Origin: Sphingobacterium cavernae
Lineage (GTDB): Bacteria; Bacteroidota; Bacteroidia; Sphingobacteriales; Sphingobacteriaceae
Length of the DNA: 64,000 bases
Assembly (NCBI RefSeq): GCF_008520265.1
Contig: NZ_VIQM01000009.1
Coordinates: forward strand, 1-64,000
Direction of reading: 5' to 3'
The position numbers were made by a program, and so were the translations under genes. Shown one piece after another: positions 7,651-18,361 of this stretch; position 1 is the first letter of the stretch, and each line of letters opens with the position of its first letter. Under the pieces are notes generated by a model. The model did not search any database and was not told the origin of the DNA. It saw only the letters and a list, made by a program, of their open reading frames with translations.

Positions 7651-9924
7651 ATGAGCAATATTAACAGAAAAAAGGATGCCCTCAACTACCATGCAATGGG
7701 TCGTCCTGGAAAAATTGCAGTCGTTCCAACAAAACCATACAATTCTCAAAGAGATTTATCATTAGCGTATTCTCCTGGTGTAGCTGAGCCTTGTTTAGCT
7801 ATCGCTGAAAACCCAGAAGATGCATATAAATATACTGCCAAAGGAAACCTCGTCGCCGTAATCAGTAATGGTACAGCTGTATTAGGCCTAGGCGATATCG
7901 GCGCGCAAGCGGGCAAACCCGTAATGGAAGGTAAAGGTCTTTTATTTAAGATTTTTGCCGATATAGATGTATTTGACATCGAATTAGACACCAAAAATGT
8001 TGACGAATTTGTCAACATTGTGAAAGCTTTAGAACCTACTTTTGGTGGTATCAACTTGGAGGATATCAAAGCTCCTGAATGTTTTGAAATCGAAAGACGT
8101 CTGAAAGCCGAGATGAACATTCCGGTAATGCACGATGACCAACACGGTACAGCCATCATTTCGGGTGCTGCATTGATCAATGCGTGTGAATTGCAAGAAA
8201 AGAATATTGCTGATGTAAGAATCGTAGTGAACGGTGCTGGCGCTGCCGCAATTTCTTGTACAGCGATGTATGTTGCTGTAGGTGCGCGCAAAGAAAACAT
8301 TGTCATGTTGGATAGCAAAGGGGTTATTCGCAGAGACAGAGAAACATTGGATGCGACAAAAGCTGAATGGGCAACTGATAGAGATATTACAACATTAGCT
8401 GATGCCGTAAAAGATGCCGATGTCTTTATCGGACTTTCTGCAGCAGATGTATTGACATCAGAAATGTTGAAAACAATGGCGCCAAAACCTATTGTGTTGG
8501 CAATGGCAAACCCGAATCCAGAAATTGCATACGATCTAGCTGTAGCTACACGCGATGATATCATTATGGGTACAGGTCGTTCGGATTATCCAAATCAAGT
8601 AAATAATGTTTTGGGATTCCCATACATTTTCCGCGGCGCTTTGGATGTACGTGCAACAGCCATTAACGAAGAAATGAAAATTGCTGCCGTTAGAGCAATT
8701 GCAGAATTAGCAAAAGAATCTGTTCCAGAAGAAGTAAACCAAGCTTATAATACAAGTAATCTGCGCTTTGGAATTGATTATGTGATTCCAAAACCAACAG
8801 ATCCACGTTTGATTACAGAAGTATCTATTGCTGTCGCAAAAGCAGCTATCAAATCTGGAATCGCGCGCAAGAAAATTGAAAATTGGGATTTATACAAAGA
8901 AGAATTACGTAAACGTCTAGGTAAAGATGACGGCATTATGCGTAATCTTTCTGCTGTAGCAAAAAATAATCCAAAACGTGTTGTTTTTGCGGAAGCGGAC
9001 AACTATAAAACACTTCGTGCAGCCCAAATAGTGAAAGAAGAAGGTATTGCACTTCCAATCCTATTGGGTAATAAAGAAAAAATCAAAAACTTAATCGAGG
9101 AATATGCTTTTGATTTAGATAATGTAAACATTATTGATCCAAGAGAAGAAGTAAAAACACCTCGCTTCGGAGAGTATGTGGACAACTTGTACAAAAAACG
9201 ACAACGACGTGGTTTGTCCAAATTTGACGCAACACAATTAATCACAAACCGCAACTACTATGCAGCAAGTATGGTTGAATTTGGTGATGCCGATACATTG
9301 ATTTCGGGTTTGACTCGTAATTATGCTTCTACAATCAAACCAGCTTTACAAGTGATCGGTGCTAAACCAGGAAGCCGTATTGCAGGTATGTACATGATGT
9401 TGACAGAAAAAGGACCTTTATTCTTCGGTGACACTACGGTCAATGAAAACCCTACAGCAGAAGAATTAGCTGACATTACAGTATTAATTGAAAAAACTGT
9501 TCGACGATTCAATGTGAAGCCTCGCGTAGCTTTATTGTCTTACTCAAACTTCGGTTCAAATGATGGTCCAACTTCGATCAAAGTACGTGAAGCAGTGAAA
9601 TTATTACACCAAAATCATCCTACTTTAGTTGTTGATGGTGAATTACAAGCAAACTTTGCATTAAATAGTGATTTGTTAAAATCAAACTTCCCTTTCAGTA
9701 CATTGAATGGTGAAGCTGCCAATACGCTTATTTTCCCTAACTTGGAATCAGGAAATATTGCTTACAAAATGTTGCAGGAAGTTGGCAATGCAGAGGCTGT
9801 AGGTCCAATCTTATTGGGAATGAACAAGCCAGTTCACGTATTGCAATTGGATAGTTCGGTGCGCGAGATTGTGAATATGGTAACAATAGCCGTGGTAGAC
9901 GCACAGTCACACGATAAACAATAA
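7651..9924 (+). CDS. maeB: NADP-dependent malic enzyme with C-terminal phosphotransacetylase-like domain
   Basis: The enzyme converts malate to pyruvate and CO2 with NADP reduction. Residues 1-430 are the malic enzyme part: YSPGVAEPC, the PVMHDDQHGTA metal/substrate segment, the dinucleotide fold VNGAGAAAIS and MANPNPEI. Residues 430-757 resemble phosphate acetyltransferase (FAEADNYKTLRAA, then the LLGMNKPVHVLQLDSS end). That domain is regarded as regulatory, binding acetyl-CoA, rather than catalytic. Length 757 is typical of MaeB. It is cytoplasmic and supplies NADPH and pyruvate. ruvA starts 3 bp later, so they probably share a transcript. Confidence 0.95.
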   Translation: MSNINRKKDALNYHAMGRPGKIAVVPTKPYNSQRDLSLAYSPGVAEPCLAIAENPEDAYKYTAKGNLVAVISNGTAVLGLGDIGAQAGKPVMEGKGLLFKIFADIDVFDIELDTKNVDEFVNIVKALEPTFGGINLEDIKAPECFEIERRLKAEMNIPVMHDDQHGTAIISGAALINACELQEKNIADVRIVVNGAGAAAISCTAMYVAVGARKENIVMLDSKGVIRRDRETLDATKAEWATDRDITTLADAVKDADVFIGLSAADVLTSEMLKTMAPKPIVLAMANPNPEIAYDLAVATRDDIIMGTGRSDYPNQVNNVLGFPYIFRGALDVRATAINEEMKIAAVRAIAELAKESVPEEVNQAYNTSNLRFGIDYVIPKPTDPRLITEVSIAVAKAAIKSGIARKKIENWDLYKEELRKRLGKDDGIMRNLSAVAKNNPKRVVFAEADNYKTLRAAQIVKEEGIALPILLGNKEKIKNLIEEYAFDLDNVNIIDPREEVKTPRFGEYVDNLYKKRQRRGLSKFDATQLITNRNYYAASMVEFGDADTLISGLTRNYASTIKPALQVIGAKPGSRIAGMYMMLTEKGPLFFGDTTVNENPTAEELADITVLIEKTVRRFNVKPRVALLSYSNFGSNDGPTSIKVREAVKLLHQNHPTLVVDGELQANFALNSDLLKSNFPFSTLNGEAANTLIFPNLESGNIAYKMLQEVGNAEAVGPILLGMNKPVHVLQLDSSVREIVNMVTIAVVDAQSHDKQ

Positions 9925-9927
9925 AAA

Positions 9928-10512
9928 ATGTACGATTATTTCAACGGTAAATTGGTATTCAAAGCACCTACGCATGTCATTCTTGAAGTAGGTGGGATTG
10001 GATACTACATCCATATTTCTTTGACAACGTATACACTAATCAAAGACCACGAAAACTGCAAGCTGTTTATATCTTTTCAAGTTAGAGAAGACGCACACAC
10101 CTTGTACGGTTTTGCGACAGAAGGCGAACGTCATTTGTTCAATCATTTAATTTCTGTATCCGGAATCGGATCAAATACTGGACGGATGATGCTTTCATCT
10201 AGTACACCTGAAGAAATTCAGTCTGCGATTGTCAATGGTCAAGTTGCTTTGATTCAAAAGATAAAAGGAATAGGCCCAAAGACAGCACAGCGTGTTATCT
10301 TGGAATTGCAAGACAAATTGAAAAAGCAGGGTGACAATGCGTTATTGCCGTTGCCAATAGCGAAACAATCTGTTCCTGATGAAGCATTATCAGCATTGGT
10401 AATGTTGGGATTTGGCAAAAGTCAAGTCGAAAAAGTGTTGTCTTCTATTGTCCAAACCAATGAGGCGCTTACTGTCGAACAAATTATTAAATTAGCTTTG
10501 AAAAAGCTTTAG
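9928..10512 (+). CDS. ruvA: Holliday junction branch migration protein RuvA
   Basis: The 194-residue RuvA binds four-way junctions as a tetramer and loads the RuvB helicase in recombinational repair. The N-terminal OB fold begins MYDYFNGKLVFKAPTHVILEVGGIGYYIHIS. Two helix-hairpin-helix motifs follow (LISVSGIGSNTGRMML and IQKIKGIGPKTAQRVILEL), and the C-terminal UBA-like domain (DEALSALVMLGF) contacts RuvB. It follows maeB by 3 bp and is followed at once by a strong terminator, so it ends the operon. ruvB is not in the window. Confidence 0.97.
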   Translation: MYDYFNGKLVFKAPTHVILEVGGIGYYIHISLTTYTLIKDHENCKLFISFQVREDAHTLYGFATEGERHLFNHLISVSGIGSNTGRMMLSSSTPEEIQSAIVNGQVALIQKIKGIGPKTAQRVILELQDKLKKQGDNALLPLPIAKQSVPDEALSALVMLGFGKSQVEKVLSSIVQTNEALTVEQIIKLALKKL

Positions 10513-10550
10513 AAATAAAATGCGGATGTTTCAACATCCGCATTTTATTT
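10513..10550 (+). terminator. Strong bidirectional intrinsic terminator after ruvA
   Basis: A perfect 16-bp stem (10513-10528 with 10535-10550) has the 6-base loop TTTCAA. The GC-rich core TGCGGATG/CATCCGCA is flanked by A-rich and T-rich arms, so it can work on both strands. It begins at the base after the ruvA stop. Confidence 0.9.
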
Positions 10551-10837
10551 TGGATACCTTTTGTTAACTGTAGAAATATTCCAATTACTAGACGCTCATA
10601 CTCTCATCTAAAATCAAAAGGTAGTATTTATAACCATACTTCACCAAAATCATTTCAATTACAAGCAGGATAAATCACAAACTAGTGTTATCCCATTATT
10701 CTTTTTAGGAAGAAGACAAAACCTTATTTTGCAAAATACTTTGGGAGGATATTGTGAAGCTTTGTTATTCTTAAAAGAAATCGTATACTTATAAGTAAAT
10801 AATACACAACGTTTAGCTCTAACCAGCACTAACCTAG
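10551..10837. other. 287-bp gap between the ruvA terminator and sprA; no gene seen
   Basis: AT-rich with stops in all frames. No tRNA, repeat or ORF is visible. The segment AATACTTTGGG (10735-10745) is one base short of the -7 consensus TAnnTTTG and is the best promoter candidate for sprA, leaving an untranslated leader of about 90 bases. This is a weak call. Confidence 0.35.
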
Positions 10838-13800
10838 ATGAATCTTAGATTCTTTAACCTGATTGTGGTGTTTCTTATGCTCTCTATTCCTAGTGAGGCA
10901 CAGTCACTATGGTCTTTAGGAGATTCCTTAAGAATATCTTGGTATGATTTACATAAAGCTAAAACCCTTAAGAGCTATTTCCAGAAACAACGACAAGATC
11001 CATCCAATTTTAAATTTGAATCTGGTTATGATCCGTCCACCCAATTATTTACAATTCAAAATAGGTTAAACAACGGAAGCAACATTCAACACTATCTGAA
11101 TCGTACACAATATGTCACGCAAACTAATCGGTTAGCGGTAAAACGAAATTGGAATAATCCAACTATACACACGCAGACAAGGAAGGATAACAATTTTATT
11201 CAACCTATTAATATCAATAGTCCTGTTTTTGAACGAATTTTCGGGGGTAACAAAATTGAAATTACACCAAAAGGTAGCGTCGATGTATCCATCATGGCAC
11301 AGCGAAATACCAACGAAAATCCATTGCTAAATGAGCGTCACCGCAAACTTTGGGGATTAGATTTTGATCAGAATTTCAACTTAAATCTCGTTGGAAAAAT
11401 TGGTGAACGTGGAAGTGTATTGGCAAATTTTAGCTCGGATGCGGAGTTTGATTTGGAAAATCAAATCAAGTTCGATTACGTGGGTAAGCAAGATGACATT
11501 TTACAGCGATTAGAAATTGGTAATGTCAATTTTGTCACACGGTCGCAATTGATGGGAAGTACAGAAGCACTCTTTGGTATCAAAACACAATTGCAAATCG
11601 GAAAAGTAAACTTTACTGGGGTACTTTCTCAAAAGCGATCTGATCACCAAGAGATTATCCTTTCGAATGGAAAAGCAAAACGTGAACTTAACATTCCGCT
11701 CAGTAATTACGAAGCCAATCAACATTATTTCCTAGCGCATTACTTTCGCGAAAACTACAACAAAAGCTTACAAACCGTACCATTAATTAATTCACCGATT
11801 CAAATAACCGCCATCGAAGTTTGGTTAAGTAATCTCACAAATAAAACAGAAGGTGCGCGAGATATTCTAGCTTTATTAGATTTGGCGGAGAAAAATACGT
11901 ACAATCCCAACATAACAGGAAATAAAATAGCTCTCTATCCGCACACGAAACTAACAAATAGCAATAATATCAGTAGCTCCAATAATCTTTTAGAATTTCT
12001 CGGTGAAAATGGTCGCAACCCCAATAGCAATTTTGTTCAGTCCTTTTTTGCTAATGCTGGAGACACTGATAATTATGCCAAATTGAGCGCAGCCCGAAAA
12101 CTGCTTGAAGGACAGGATTTCACAGTACATCGGCGGTTGGGGTATATATCCTTAAGTTTTCCCTTACACGAAGATCAAGTGCTAGCCGTTTCTTATCGGT
12201 ACATCGCTAATGGTGTAGAATATCAAGTGGGCGAATTGTCAACCGATGTGCCTTTTGATGCGACATCGCCAAAAATGCTCTATACCAAATTGCTGAAAAA
12301 TGAAATCGTAAACACGAATCTTCCCAATTGGGGTCTGATGATGAAAAATATATATACTCTCGGGGGGAACAATTTCAGCGAGCAGGATATACAACTTCAG
12401 ATAGTGAGAATAGATACACGAAATGCGACCGAAAATCCTATACTTTTTGAAGGACAACAAACAACCAATCAATCCTGGTTACAATTAACAGGTCTGGATC
12501 GACTTGCACAAAATAACGCGGCTAGTGCAGATGGACTCTTGGATTTTATTGACGGAATTACCATTGACAATGCGCGCGGCAAATTGATATTTCCAGTTGT
12601 CGAACCTTTCGGAAAAGACCTAGAAGCGAAATTTTCAACCATAGAATCAGATCTAAAAGAAATATACAGCTTTCCAGAGCTCTATCAGTTACAGCAAGTT
12701 GAAGCAAAACAGAAGTACAGCAACAAAGATAGGTATCGACTTCGTGGCTCAATCCAATCAAATAGTGCGTCAGAATACCTATTGGGCATATTTGACCTAA
12801 AACCCAATACCATAAAAGTCTATTCGGGAGGTATCATGCTCCAAGAAAACGCAGATTATTCTATTGATTACGAATCGGGCACTTTACGAATATTAAATCC
12901 TGCATTGTCACTTTCAAATAACACCTTAAAAGTATCAATTGAAGACAATTCAATTTTTGGCGCGCAGCAGAAAACCTTTATTGGAGGTCGAATAGATTAT
13001 GCTGCGAATGATAAACTATTGTTGGGAGCGACATTTATGAAATTGAATGAACGTCCTTTCTCAGAAAAAGTTTTTGTCGGTTCAGAATCCATTTCCAACA
13101 CAATGATTGGCGCAGACATCAACTATACAACCAAGTCCACTTGGCTCACGCGTATGGTTGACAAACTGCCATTTATCAAGACAAATCAAGAATCTACAAT
13201 TAATTTTTATGGCGAAATAGCACATTCAAAACCCGGCTACGCGAAAGCATTGAATACCGAAAATGACAGCCGTGGTGTAGCTTATTTGGATGATTTCGAA
13301 CATAATTTTAGTTTTATCAATATCAAAAACCAACATGGATGGCAAATTTCAAGTACACCACAACTATTTCCTGAACACACCTTAAGTAATGACCTGGCTT
13401 ATGGATATAATAGAGCGCAGTTTTCTTTTTATAATATTGACCCTATATTTTACCAATCTTCCAGCTTGAATCCCAATATTGACTCCAAGTTTTTAACAGA
13501 TCACCGTACGAGACGCGTGACTGAACAAGAAGTTTTTCCTCTCAAAGAAATCAAAACGGGCACAGACGCATTCTTGCCGACCTTAGATTTAGCTTTCTAT
13601 CCTATGCTACGTGGCCCGTATAACTTTAGCACAAGCTCAATTGACTCGGAAGGGAAGTTATTGCTACCCAAACAACGCTGGGGCGGGATGTTTAAGAAAT
13701 TGGAGCAAACAGATTTTGAAACCAACAATATCGAATACCTCGAAATGTGGATGATGGATCCGACGCTGACAAATCCCAATCTCGCAGAAGGCGATATCTA

Positions 13801-16800
13801 CATCAATTTGGGGAATATTTCGGAAGATATTCTCAAGGACGGACAGAAATCATTGGAAAATGCGATACCGGCAAATGGTGATAAATCAGGTATGGACAAG
13901 ACCGCTTGGGGTTATGCTAGCCGTTTGCAACCTATCAACGCAGTTTTTGAAAATTCAGACGAAAGTCGCAAAAACCAAGATGTAGGCTTGGATGGTCTTT
14001 CGAATGATGAAGAAGCCGAGTTTTACAGCACATATCTGAATCAAATGCGTAACATTTTGTCACTTGATGCTTACGCAAAATTAGCAATAGATCCCGCAGG
14101 AGATGATTACAACTATTACCGCAGTGCGAATTTTGGTAAGGATCAGGGAATACTGAAGCGGTATCAATACACAAACGGTACGGAAGGAAACTCGAAAACA
14201 CAAAATCAATCACTAGCAGAGTATGGTGTCGAAACTGGAGCTCGCTCCTTACTTCCGGATGCCGAAGACATCAGCCGAGATAACAGTATGAATGAATCGG
14301 ACAATTATTACCAATATCGGATCTCGCTTAGACCACACGATATGTTGATCGGCTCGAATTATATTGTAGACGAACACACTACCCAAGCAGTTGTAGTGAA
14401 CAGAAAAAAAGATGTAAAATGGTATAAATTACGTATTCCTGTTCGGGATTTTGAAAGCAAATATGGAAATATCAACGACTTCAAATCGATTCGATTTATA
14501 CGACTTTTTCTTACTAATTTTTCGGATACTACTATACTGCGTTTTGCGCAAATGCAATTCGTAAAAAGCGATTGGCGACAGTATAACCCCGAAAACTCCT
14601 CCCAATGGACCATTGCAGATCCAAATTTAGGCTTGAATCCCCCAGCCGATCAATCCAATCTAGAAATCGCAAACGTAAATATTGAAGAAAACGGAAAACG
14701 AACGCCAATTCCTTATGTCGTACCGCCAAACATCAATCGTCAAGTCGATTATTCAAATAATAATCTCGACGTGCAGCTCAATGAGCAATCCCTAAGTTTG
14801 AAAATAAAAAATTTGAAAGATGGTTATGGTCGTGCAGCTTTCAAAAATGCTTCATATGACCTCAGACCTTATGGCAACATTGAGTTTTTTGTTCATGCTG
14901 AAGGTGAAACCTTGCGCGATGATCACGCATACGCTTTCATTCGATTAGGCACAGATGATCAGCAGCACTATTATCAATATGAATCTGCATTAAAAGTGAC
15001 ACCAGCAGGTAGTAGCTCTCCTCAAATCATTTGGCCTGCCGAAAATAATATAGTAGTCAATTTGAATGCACTTCGTGACGCGAAAATGGCTCGAGATAAA
15101 GCGTTCAAAAATGGTGCTCCTTGGCCACTTGACGAACCTTTTGAATACAGCGATGGAAAAAATATTATCACAATCAAAGGCGCACCAGATTTGTCCAAAA
15201 TTCGATTTTATATGTTAGGTATTAAAAATCCTTTGCAAAATAGAGATTCGGGTAATAGCGTTGACAACGGTAATGAAATTAATGGTGAATTTTGGTTTAA
15301 TGAACTACGTGTTACACATTTTGAAAATAAAACGAGATGGGCAGCCACGGGTCAGTTACACGTGAAACTTGCGGATTTAGCCAATATATCACTTTCTGGA
15401 ACTAAAATGTCAGCTGGTTTTGGCGATATTTCGCAACGTATTTCAGAACAAAACAGAACTGAACACCTTTCTTTAGATTTTATGGCGAATGCCGAATTGG
15501 GCAAATTTATCGATCCCAAACACGGCATTTCTATTCCGCTCTATTTTAATTTTTCCAAACAAATCGGCACCCCAGAATATAATCCTTTTCAAGGCGACAT
15601 TTTACTTAAGGAAACCTTAAAAGATCTTTCTGAATATGGGAAAGATTCGTTGAAGCAAATTATTCAAGATTATACCTTCCGTAAAAACTTTAGTATTGTC
15701 AATGCGCGTAAAATATTCCGATCTACGGAAAAACAATTGAAACCATGGAATATAGAGAATTTTGCTCTTTCCTTTCTTTATAATGAATACGAACACCGCG
15801 ACTTGTACACGAGTAATTCAATGCAGAAAAATTATAGAGGTTCGCTAGATTATACGTTCAATAATCCATCCGTCACTTTCCGAGAGCCTTTCAAAAATAG
15901 TAATCTGTTGAAATCCGTTAATTATAATTTGATACCTTCCTTACTCAGTTTCCGCATGGAAGTCAATCGAATATATCAAGAAAATACATTTAGGGATAAT
16001 GCTTCAAACAATGTCTTGCCCACCTATTACAATAAAAACTTCAATACAAATCGCATTTACGGCATCAGTTGGGATTTGACGAATTCGTTGCGTGTGGATT
16101 TCAACGCAACCAATTATGCCATCATTGACGAGCCTAACGGGCGAATTGATGGCGCACGCAAAGATACCTTATGGAATAATTTTTGGCGAATGGGAAGAAA
16201 TATGGACTACAACCATATGCTTAATTTCACGTACAGCTTACCAATAAACAAAATCCCATATTTGGAATGGCTTAATGCTACTACACGCTATGGAAGCCAA
16301 TTTAATTGGCAAAGCGAACCTTTAAATCTTCTTAAGAACGAAAGTATTAATTTGGGAAATAGCATTCAAAATAACCGAACTATACAAATAAACCCATCTC
16401 TAAATTTTAGCAGTCTTTACAATAAATTCAGTTTCTATCGCAATAATACAGGACTAAGGAATCAAGATTGGAAATCATTTTTCGTACATATGTTGACGGG
16501 AATCAGAAGTGTGAATGCCGCATATACACGCGTGGAAGGAACGTATTTGCCAGGCTATATACCAAATTCGAATATTCTGGGGAATAGTTTCAATCAGAAT
16601 GCACCGGGATGGGATTTTATTTTGGGTGCACAAGTGGATATGTTGGTTCGTGCGCAAAGTAACCAATGGTTGTCTACGGATAGTCTTCTGAATAATGCAT
16701 ATACAAGATCTTATGCTGAAAATATATCTGCAATAGCACACGCAGAGCCAATCAAAGGTTTGCGACTCGATATTACATCAACTAAAATTGATAATAGAAA

Positions 16801-17791
16801 TAGTCTACTACCATTGCAAGCTTTGGGAAATCAAACTTTTCACGAAACCGGAAGTTATGCCGTTTCGCAAATTGGAATCAAAACCTCCTTCAAAAATTCA
16901 CTTTCCTTGTTTCAAGAATTTGAGAAAAATAAGCAATTGGTTTCTGAATTGCTGGGGGATCTTAACCCCAATTCATTGGGAAGAGATGCTAATTTTTTTG
17001 CCGATGGCTACAATGAAAATCAACAGGACGTTATTGTTAATGCTTTCCTAAAAACTTTTCTAAATAAAGATTTTAAGCTCGAAAAAACAAATAAACCTAC
17101 TTTCCCACTGCCGAATTGGCGACTCAATTATTCAGGACTCGCACAACTTTTAGGTATTGAAGATTTTATCCGTTCAATTAATATCAATCACAATTACCAA
17201 TCTACGTACAGCATTTCCAATTATGTTTCTAATCTGCAGTATGTAGTGGAAGAAAATTTCCCGTATGTGCGCGACCAAAACAATAACTTCATTCCGCAAT
17301 ACCAATACAGTCAATTGACCTTAACTGATCGTTTCTTACCATTAATAGGGCTAGATTTGAGATTTGACAATAATATGAGCGTGACGACGGAATATAGAAA
17401 ATCACGCGATTTAGCATTGAGTTTAGAAAATAGCCAGCTATCGACTATGCATGAACAGTCTTACATTGCGGGATTTGGTTACAGAAAGCTTAATACACGC
17501 TTGCCTTTTGGACTATTCGCTTCGCGGAATTGGAAGAGTGATCTTAATGTGCGGATGGATTTAGCATGGAATGACAGAAAAATACAAATGTACCGTACAG
17601 GTGTAAATTATGAAGAAACAACTGGAGGTAACAAAAATATAACACTAAATCCTTCCGTGGATTTCACAATGAATAGATTCTACAACATCCGATTGTTTTA
17701 CAACTCTAATGCAACACGCCCTTATACATCACAAACTTTTGCTTCTTCTTACACGTATTTTGGTTTCACATTTAAATTATTATTTCAATAA
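10838..17791 (+). CDS. sprA: SprA, outer-membrane translocon of the type IX secretion system
   Basis: The 2317-residue product begins with a signal peptide (MNLRFFNLIVVFLMLSIPSEAQ) and has the length and layout of SprA/Sov. SprA is the giant single-chain beta-barrel through which Bacteroidota export proteins carrying T9SS C-terminal signals, and it is needed for gliding in motile species. Recognisable family stretches are FDQNFNLNLVGKIGERG early on, SRGVAYLDDFE in the middle, the periplasmic region around DAYAKLAIDPAGDDYNYYR, and repeated aromatic beta strands to the terminal YTYFGFTFKLLFQ typical of outer-membrane barrels. It appears intact and is a single-gene unit here, with none of porV, gldKLMN or porU beside it. 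The start is supported by the signal peptide. Confidence 0.95.
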   Translation: MNLRFFNLIVVFLMLSIPSEAQSLWSLGDSLRISWYDLHKAKTLKSYFQKQRQDPSNFKFESGYDPSTQLFTIQNRLNNGSNIQHYLNRTQYVTQTNRLAVKRNWNNPTIHTQTRKDNNFIQPININSPVFERIFGGNKIEITPKGSVDVSIMAQRNTNENPLLNERHRKLWGLDFDQNFNLNLVGKIGERGSVLANFSSDAEFDLENQIKFDYVGKQDDILQRLEIGNVNFVTRSQLMGSTEALFGIKTQLQIGKVNFTGVLSQKRSDHQEIILSNGKAKRELNIPLSNYEANQHYFLAHYFRENYNKSLQTVPLINSPIQITAIEVWLSNLTNKTEGARDILALLDLAEKNTYNPNITGNKIALYPHTKLTNSNNISSSNNLLEFLGENGRNPNSNFVQSFFANAGDTDNYAKLSAARKLLEGQDFTVHRRLGYISLSFPLHEDQVLAVSYRYIANGVEYQVGELSTDVPFDATSPKMLYTKLLKNEIVNTNLPNWGLMMKNIYTLGGNNFSEQDIQLQIVRIDTRNATENPILFEGQQTTNQSWLQLTGLDRLAQNNAASADGLLDFIDGITIDNARGKLIFPVVEPFGKDLEAKFSTIESDLKEIYSFPELYQLQQVEAKQKYSNKDRYRLRGSIQSNSASEYLLGIFDLKPNTIKVYSGGIMLQENADYSIDYESGTLRILNPALSLSNNTLKVSIEDNSIFGAQQKTFIGGRIDYAANDKLLLGATFMKLNERPFSEKVFVGSESISNTMIGADINYTTKSTWLTRMVDKLPFIKTNQESTINFYGEIAHSKPGYAKALNTENDSRGVAYLDDFEHNFSFINIKNQHGWQISSTPQLFPEHTLSNDLAYGYNRAQFSFYNIDPIFYQSSSLNPNIDSKFLTDHRTRRVTEQEVFPLKEIKTGTDAFLPTLDLAFYPMLRGPYNFSTSSIDSEGKLLLPKQRWGGMFKKLEQTDFETNNIEYLEMWMMDPTLTNPNLAEGDIYINLGNISEDILKDGQKSLENAIPANGDKSGMDKTAWGYASRLQPINAVFENSDESRKNQDVGLDGLSNDEEAEFYSTYLNQMRNILSLDAYAKLAIDPAGDDYNYYRSANFGKDQGILKRYQYTNGTEGNSKTQNQSLAEYGVETGARSLLPDAEDISRDNSMNESDNYYQYRISLRPHDMLIGSNYIVDEHTTQAVVVNRKKDVKWYKLRIPVRDFESKYGNINDFKSIRFIRLFLTNFSDTTILRFAQMQFVKSDWRQYNPENSSQWTIADPNLGLNPPADQSNLEIANVNIEENGKRTPIPYVVPPNINRQVDYSNNNLDVQLNEQSLSLKIKNLKDGYGRAAFKNASYDLRPYGNIEFFVHAEGETLRDDHAYAFIRLGTDDQQHYYQYESALKVTPAGSSSPQIIWPAENNIVVNLNALRDAKMARDKAFKNGAPWPLDEPFEYSDGKNIITIKGAPDLSKIRFYMLGIKNPLQNRDSGNSVDNGNEINGEFWFNELRVTHFENKTRWAATGQLHVKLADLANISLSGTKMSAGFGDISQRISEQNRTEHLSLDFMANAELGKFIDPKHGISIPLYFNFSKQIGTPEYNPFQGDILLKETLKDLSEYGKDSLKQIIQDYTFRKNFSIVNARKIFRSTEKQLKPWNIENFALSFLYNEYEHRDLYTSNSMQKNYRGSLDYTFNNPSVTFREPFKNSNLLKSVNYNLIPSLLSFRMEVNRIYQENTFRDNASNNVLPTYYNKNFNTNRIYGISWDLTNSLRVDFNATNYAIIDEPNGRIDGARKDTLWNNFWRMGRNMDYNHMLNFTYSLPINKIPYLEWLNATTRYGSQFNWQSEPLNLLKNESINLGNSIQNNRTIQINPSLNFSSLYNKFSFYRNNTGLRNQDWKSFFVHMLTGIRSVNAAYTRVEGTYLPGYIPNSNILGNSFNQNAPGWDFILGAQVDMLVRAQSNQWLSTDSLLNNAYTRSYAENISAIAHAEPIKGLRLDITSTKIDNRNSLLPLQALGNQTFHETGSYAVSQIGIKTSFKNSLSLFQEFEKNKQLVSELLGDLNPNSLGRDANFFADGYNENQQDVIVNAFLKTFLNKDFKLEKTNKPTFPLPNWRLNYSGLAQLLGIEDFIRSININHNYQSTYSISNYVSNLQYVVEENFPYVRDQNNNFIPQYQYSQLTLTDRFLPLIGLDLRFDNNMSVTTEYRKSRDLALSLENSQLSTMHEQSYIAGFGYRKLNTRLPFGLFASRNWKSDLNVRMDLAWNDRKIQMYRTGVNYEETTGGNKNITLNPSVDFTMNRFYNIRLFYNSNATRPYTSQTFASSYTYFGFTFKLLFQ

Positions 17792-17859
17792 AAATTCCCA
17801 AATTTGCTTAACAAAATTGCGGTTGATGAAGTTTTGTACATACTTATGAAAAACAGCAC

Positions 17860-18330
17860 ATGGCAGAAGATTTAAAAATAATTGGAGGAGAAAGAGAAGA
17901 GCAATACAAGAGTCTAGTTCCACAGATTAAAGGACTTTTGACGGGTGAAAGAGATTTAATAGCCAACCTAGCAAATATCAGTGCTGCATTGAAAGAACAG
18001 TTCAACTTTTTTTGGGTAGGCTTTTATTTAATCAAAGACAATGAATTGGTGTTAGGACCATTTCAAGGTCCTGTTGCATGTACAAGAATCGCGTACAATC
18101 GTGGAGTCTGTGGCACTGCTTGGGCGAAAGAAGAGACACTTATTGTGCCTGACGTGGAAGAATTTCCAGGTCATATCGCATGTAGTTCACTTTCCAAATC
18201 TGAGATTGTCCTACCATTTTATGTCGATAATAAATTAGTAGGTGTATTAGATGTTGATAGTGAACATATCAATCATTTTACAGCAGTAGATGAGAAATAT
18301 CTGAAAGAAATATTATCTTTAATAAACTAA
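17860..18330 (+). CDS. msrC: Free methionine-(R)-sulfoxide reductase (GAF-domain fRMsr)
   Basis: This small GAF protein (156 residues) reduces free L-methionine-(R)-sulfoxide using thioredoxin. The three conserved cysteines of fRMsr are present: Cys74 (VACTRI), Cys84 (GVCGTA) and Cys108 (IACSS). FFWVGFYL and VGVLDVDSE are family signatures. No signal peptide is present, so it protects cytoplasmic methionine from oxidation. It begins 68 bp after sprA and is followed 31 bp later by an unknown membrane protein. Gene names in use are msrC or yebR. Confidence 0.92.
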   Translation: MAEDLKIIGGEREEQYKSLVPQIKGLLTGERDLIANLANISAALKEQFNFFWVGFYLIKDNELVLGPFQGPVACTRIAYNRGVCGTAWAKEETLIVPDVEEFPGHIACSSLSKSEIVLPFYVDNKLVGVLDVDSEHINHFTAVDEKYLKEILSLIN

Positions 18331-18361
18331 TCCATATCTACATTACTCTTATTAACCAAGG

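Noticed and set aside
7746..8564. A 272-codon open frame on the minus strand inside maeB
   Set aside because: It is antisense to a clear malic enzyme domain, has low-complexity Ser/Ala/Ile composition and no recognisable motif; it is a codon-bias shadow.
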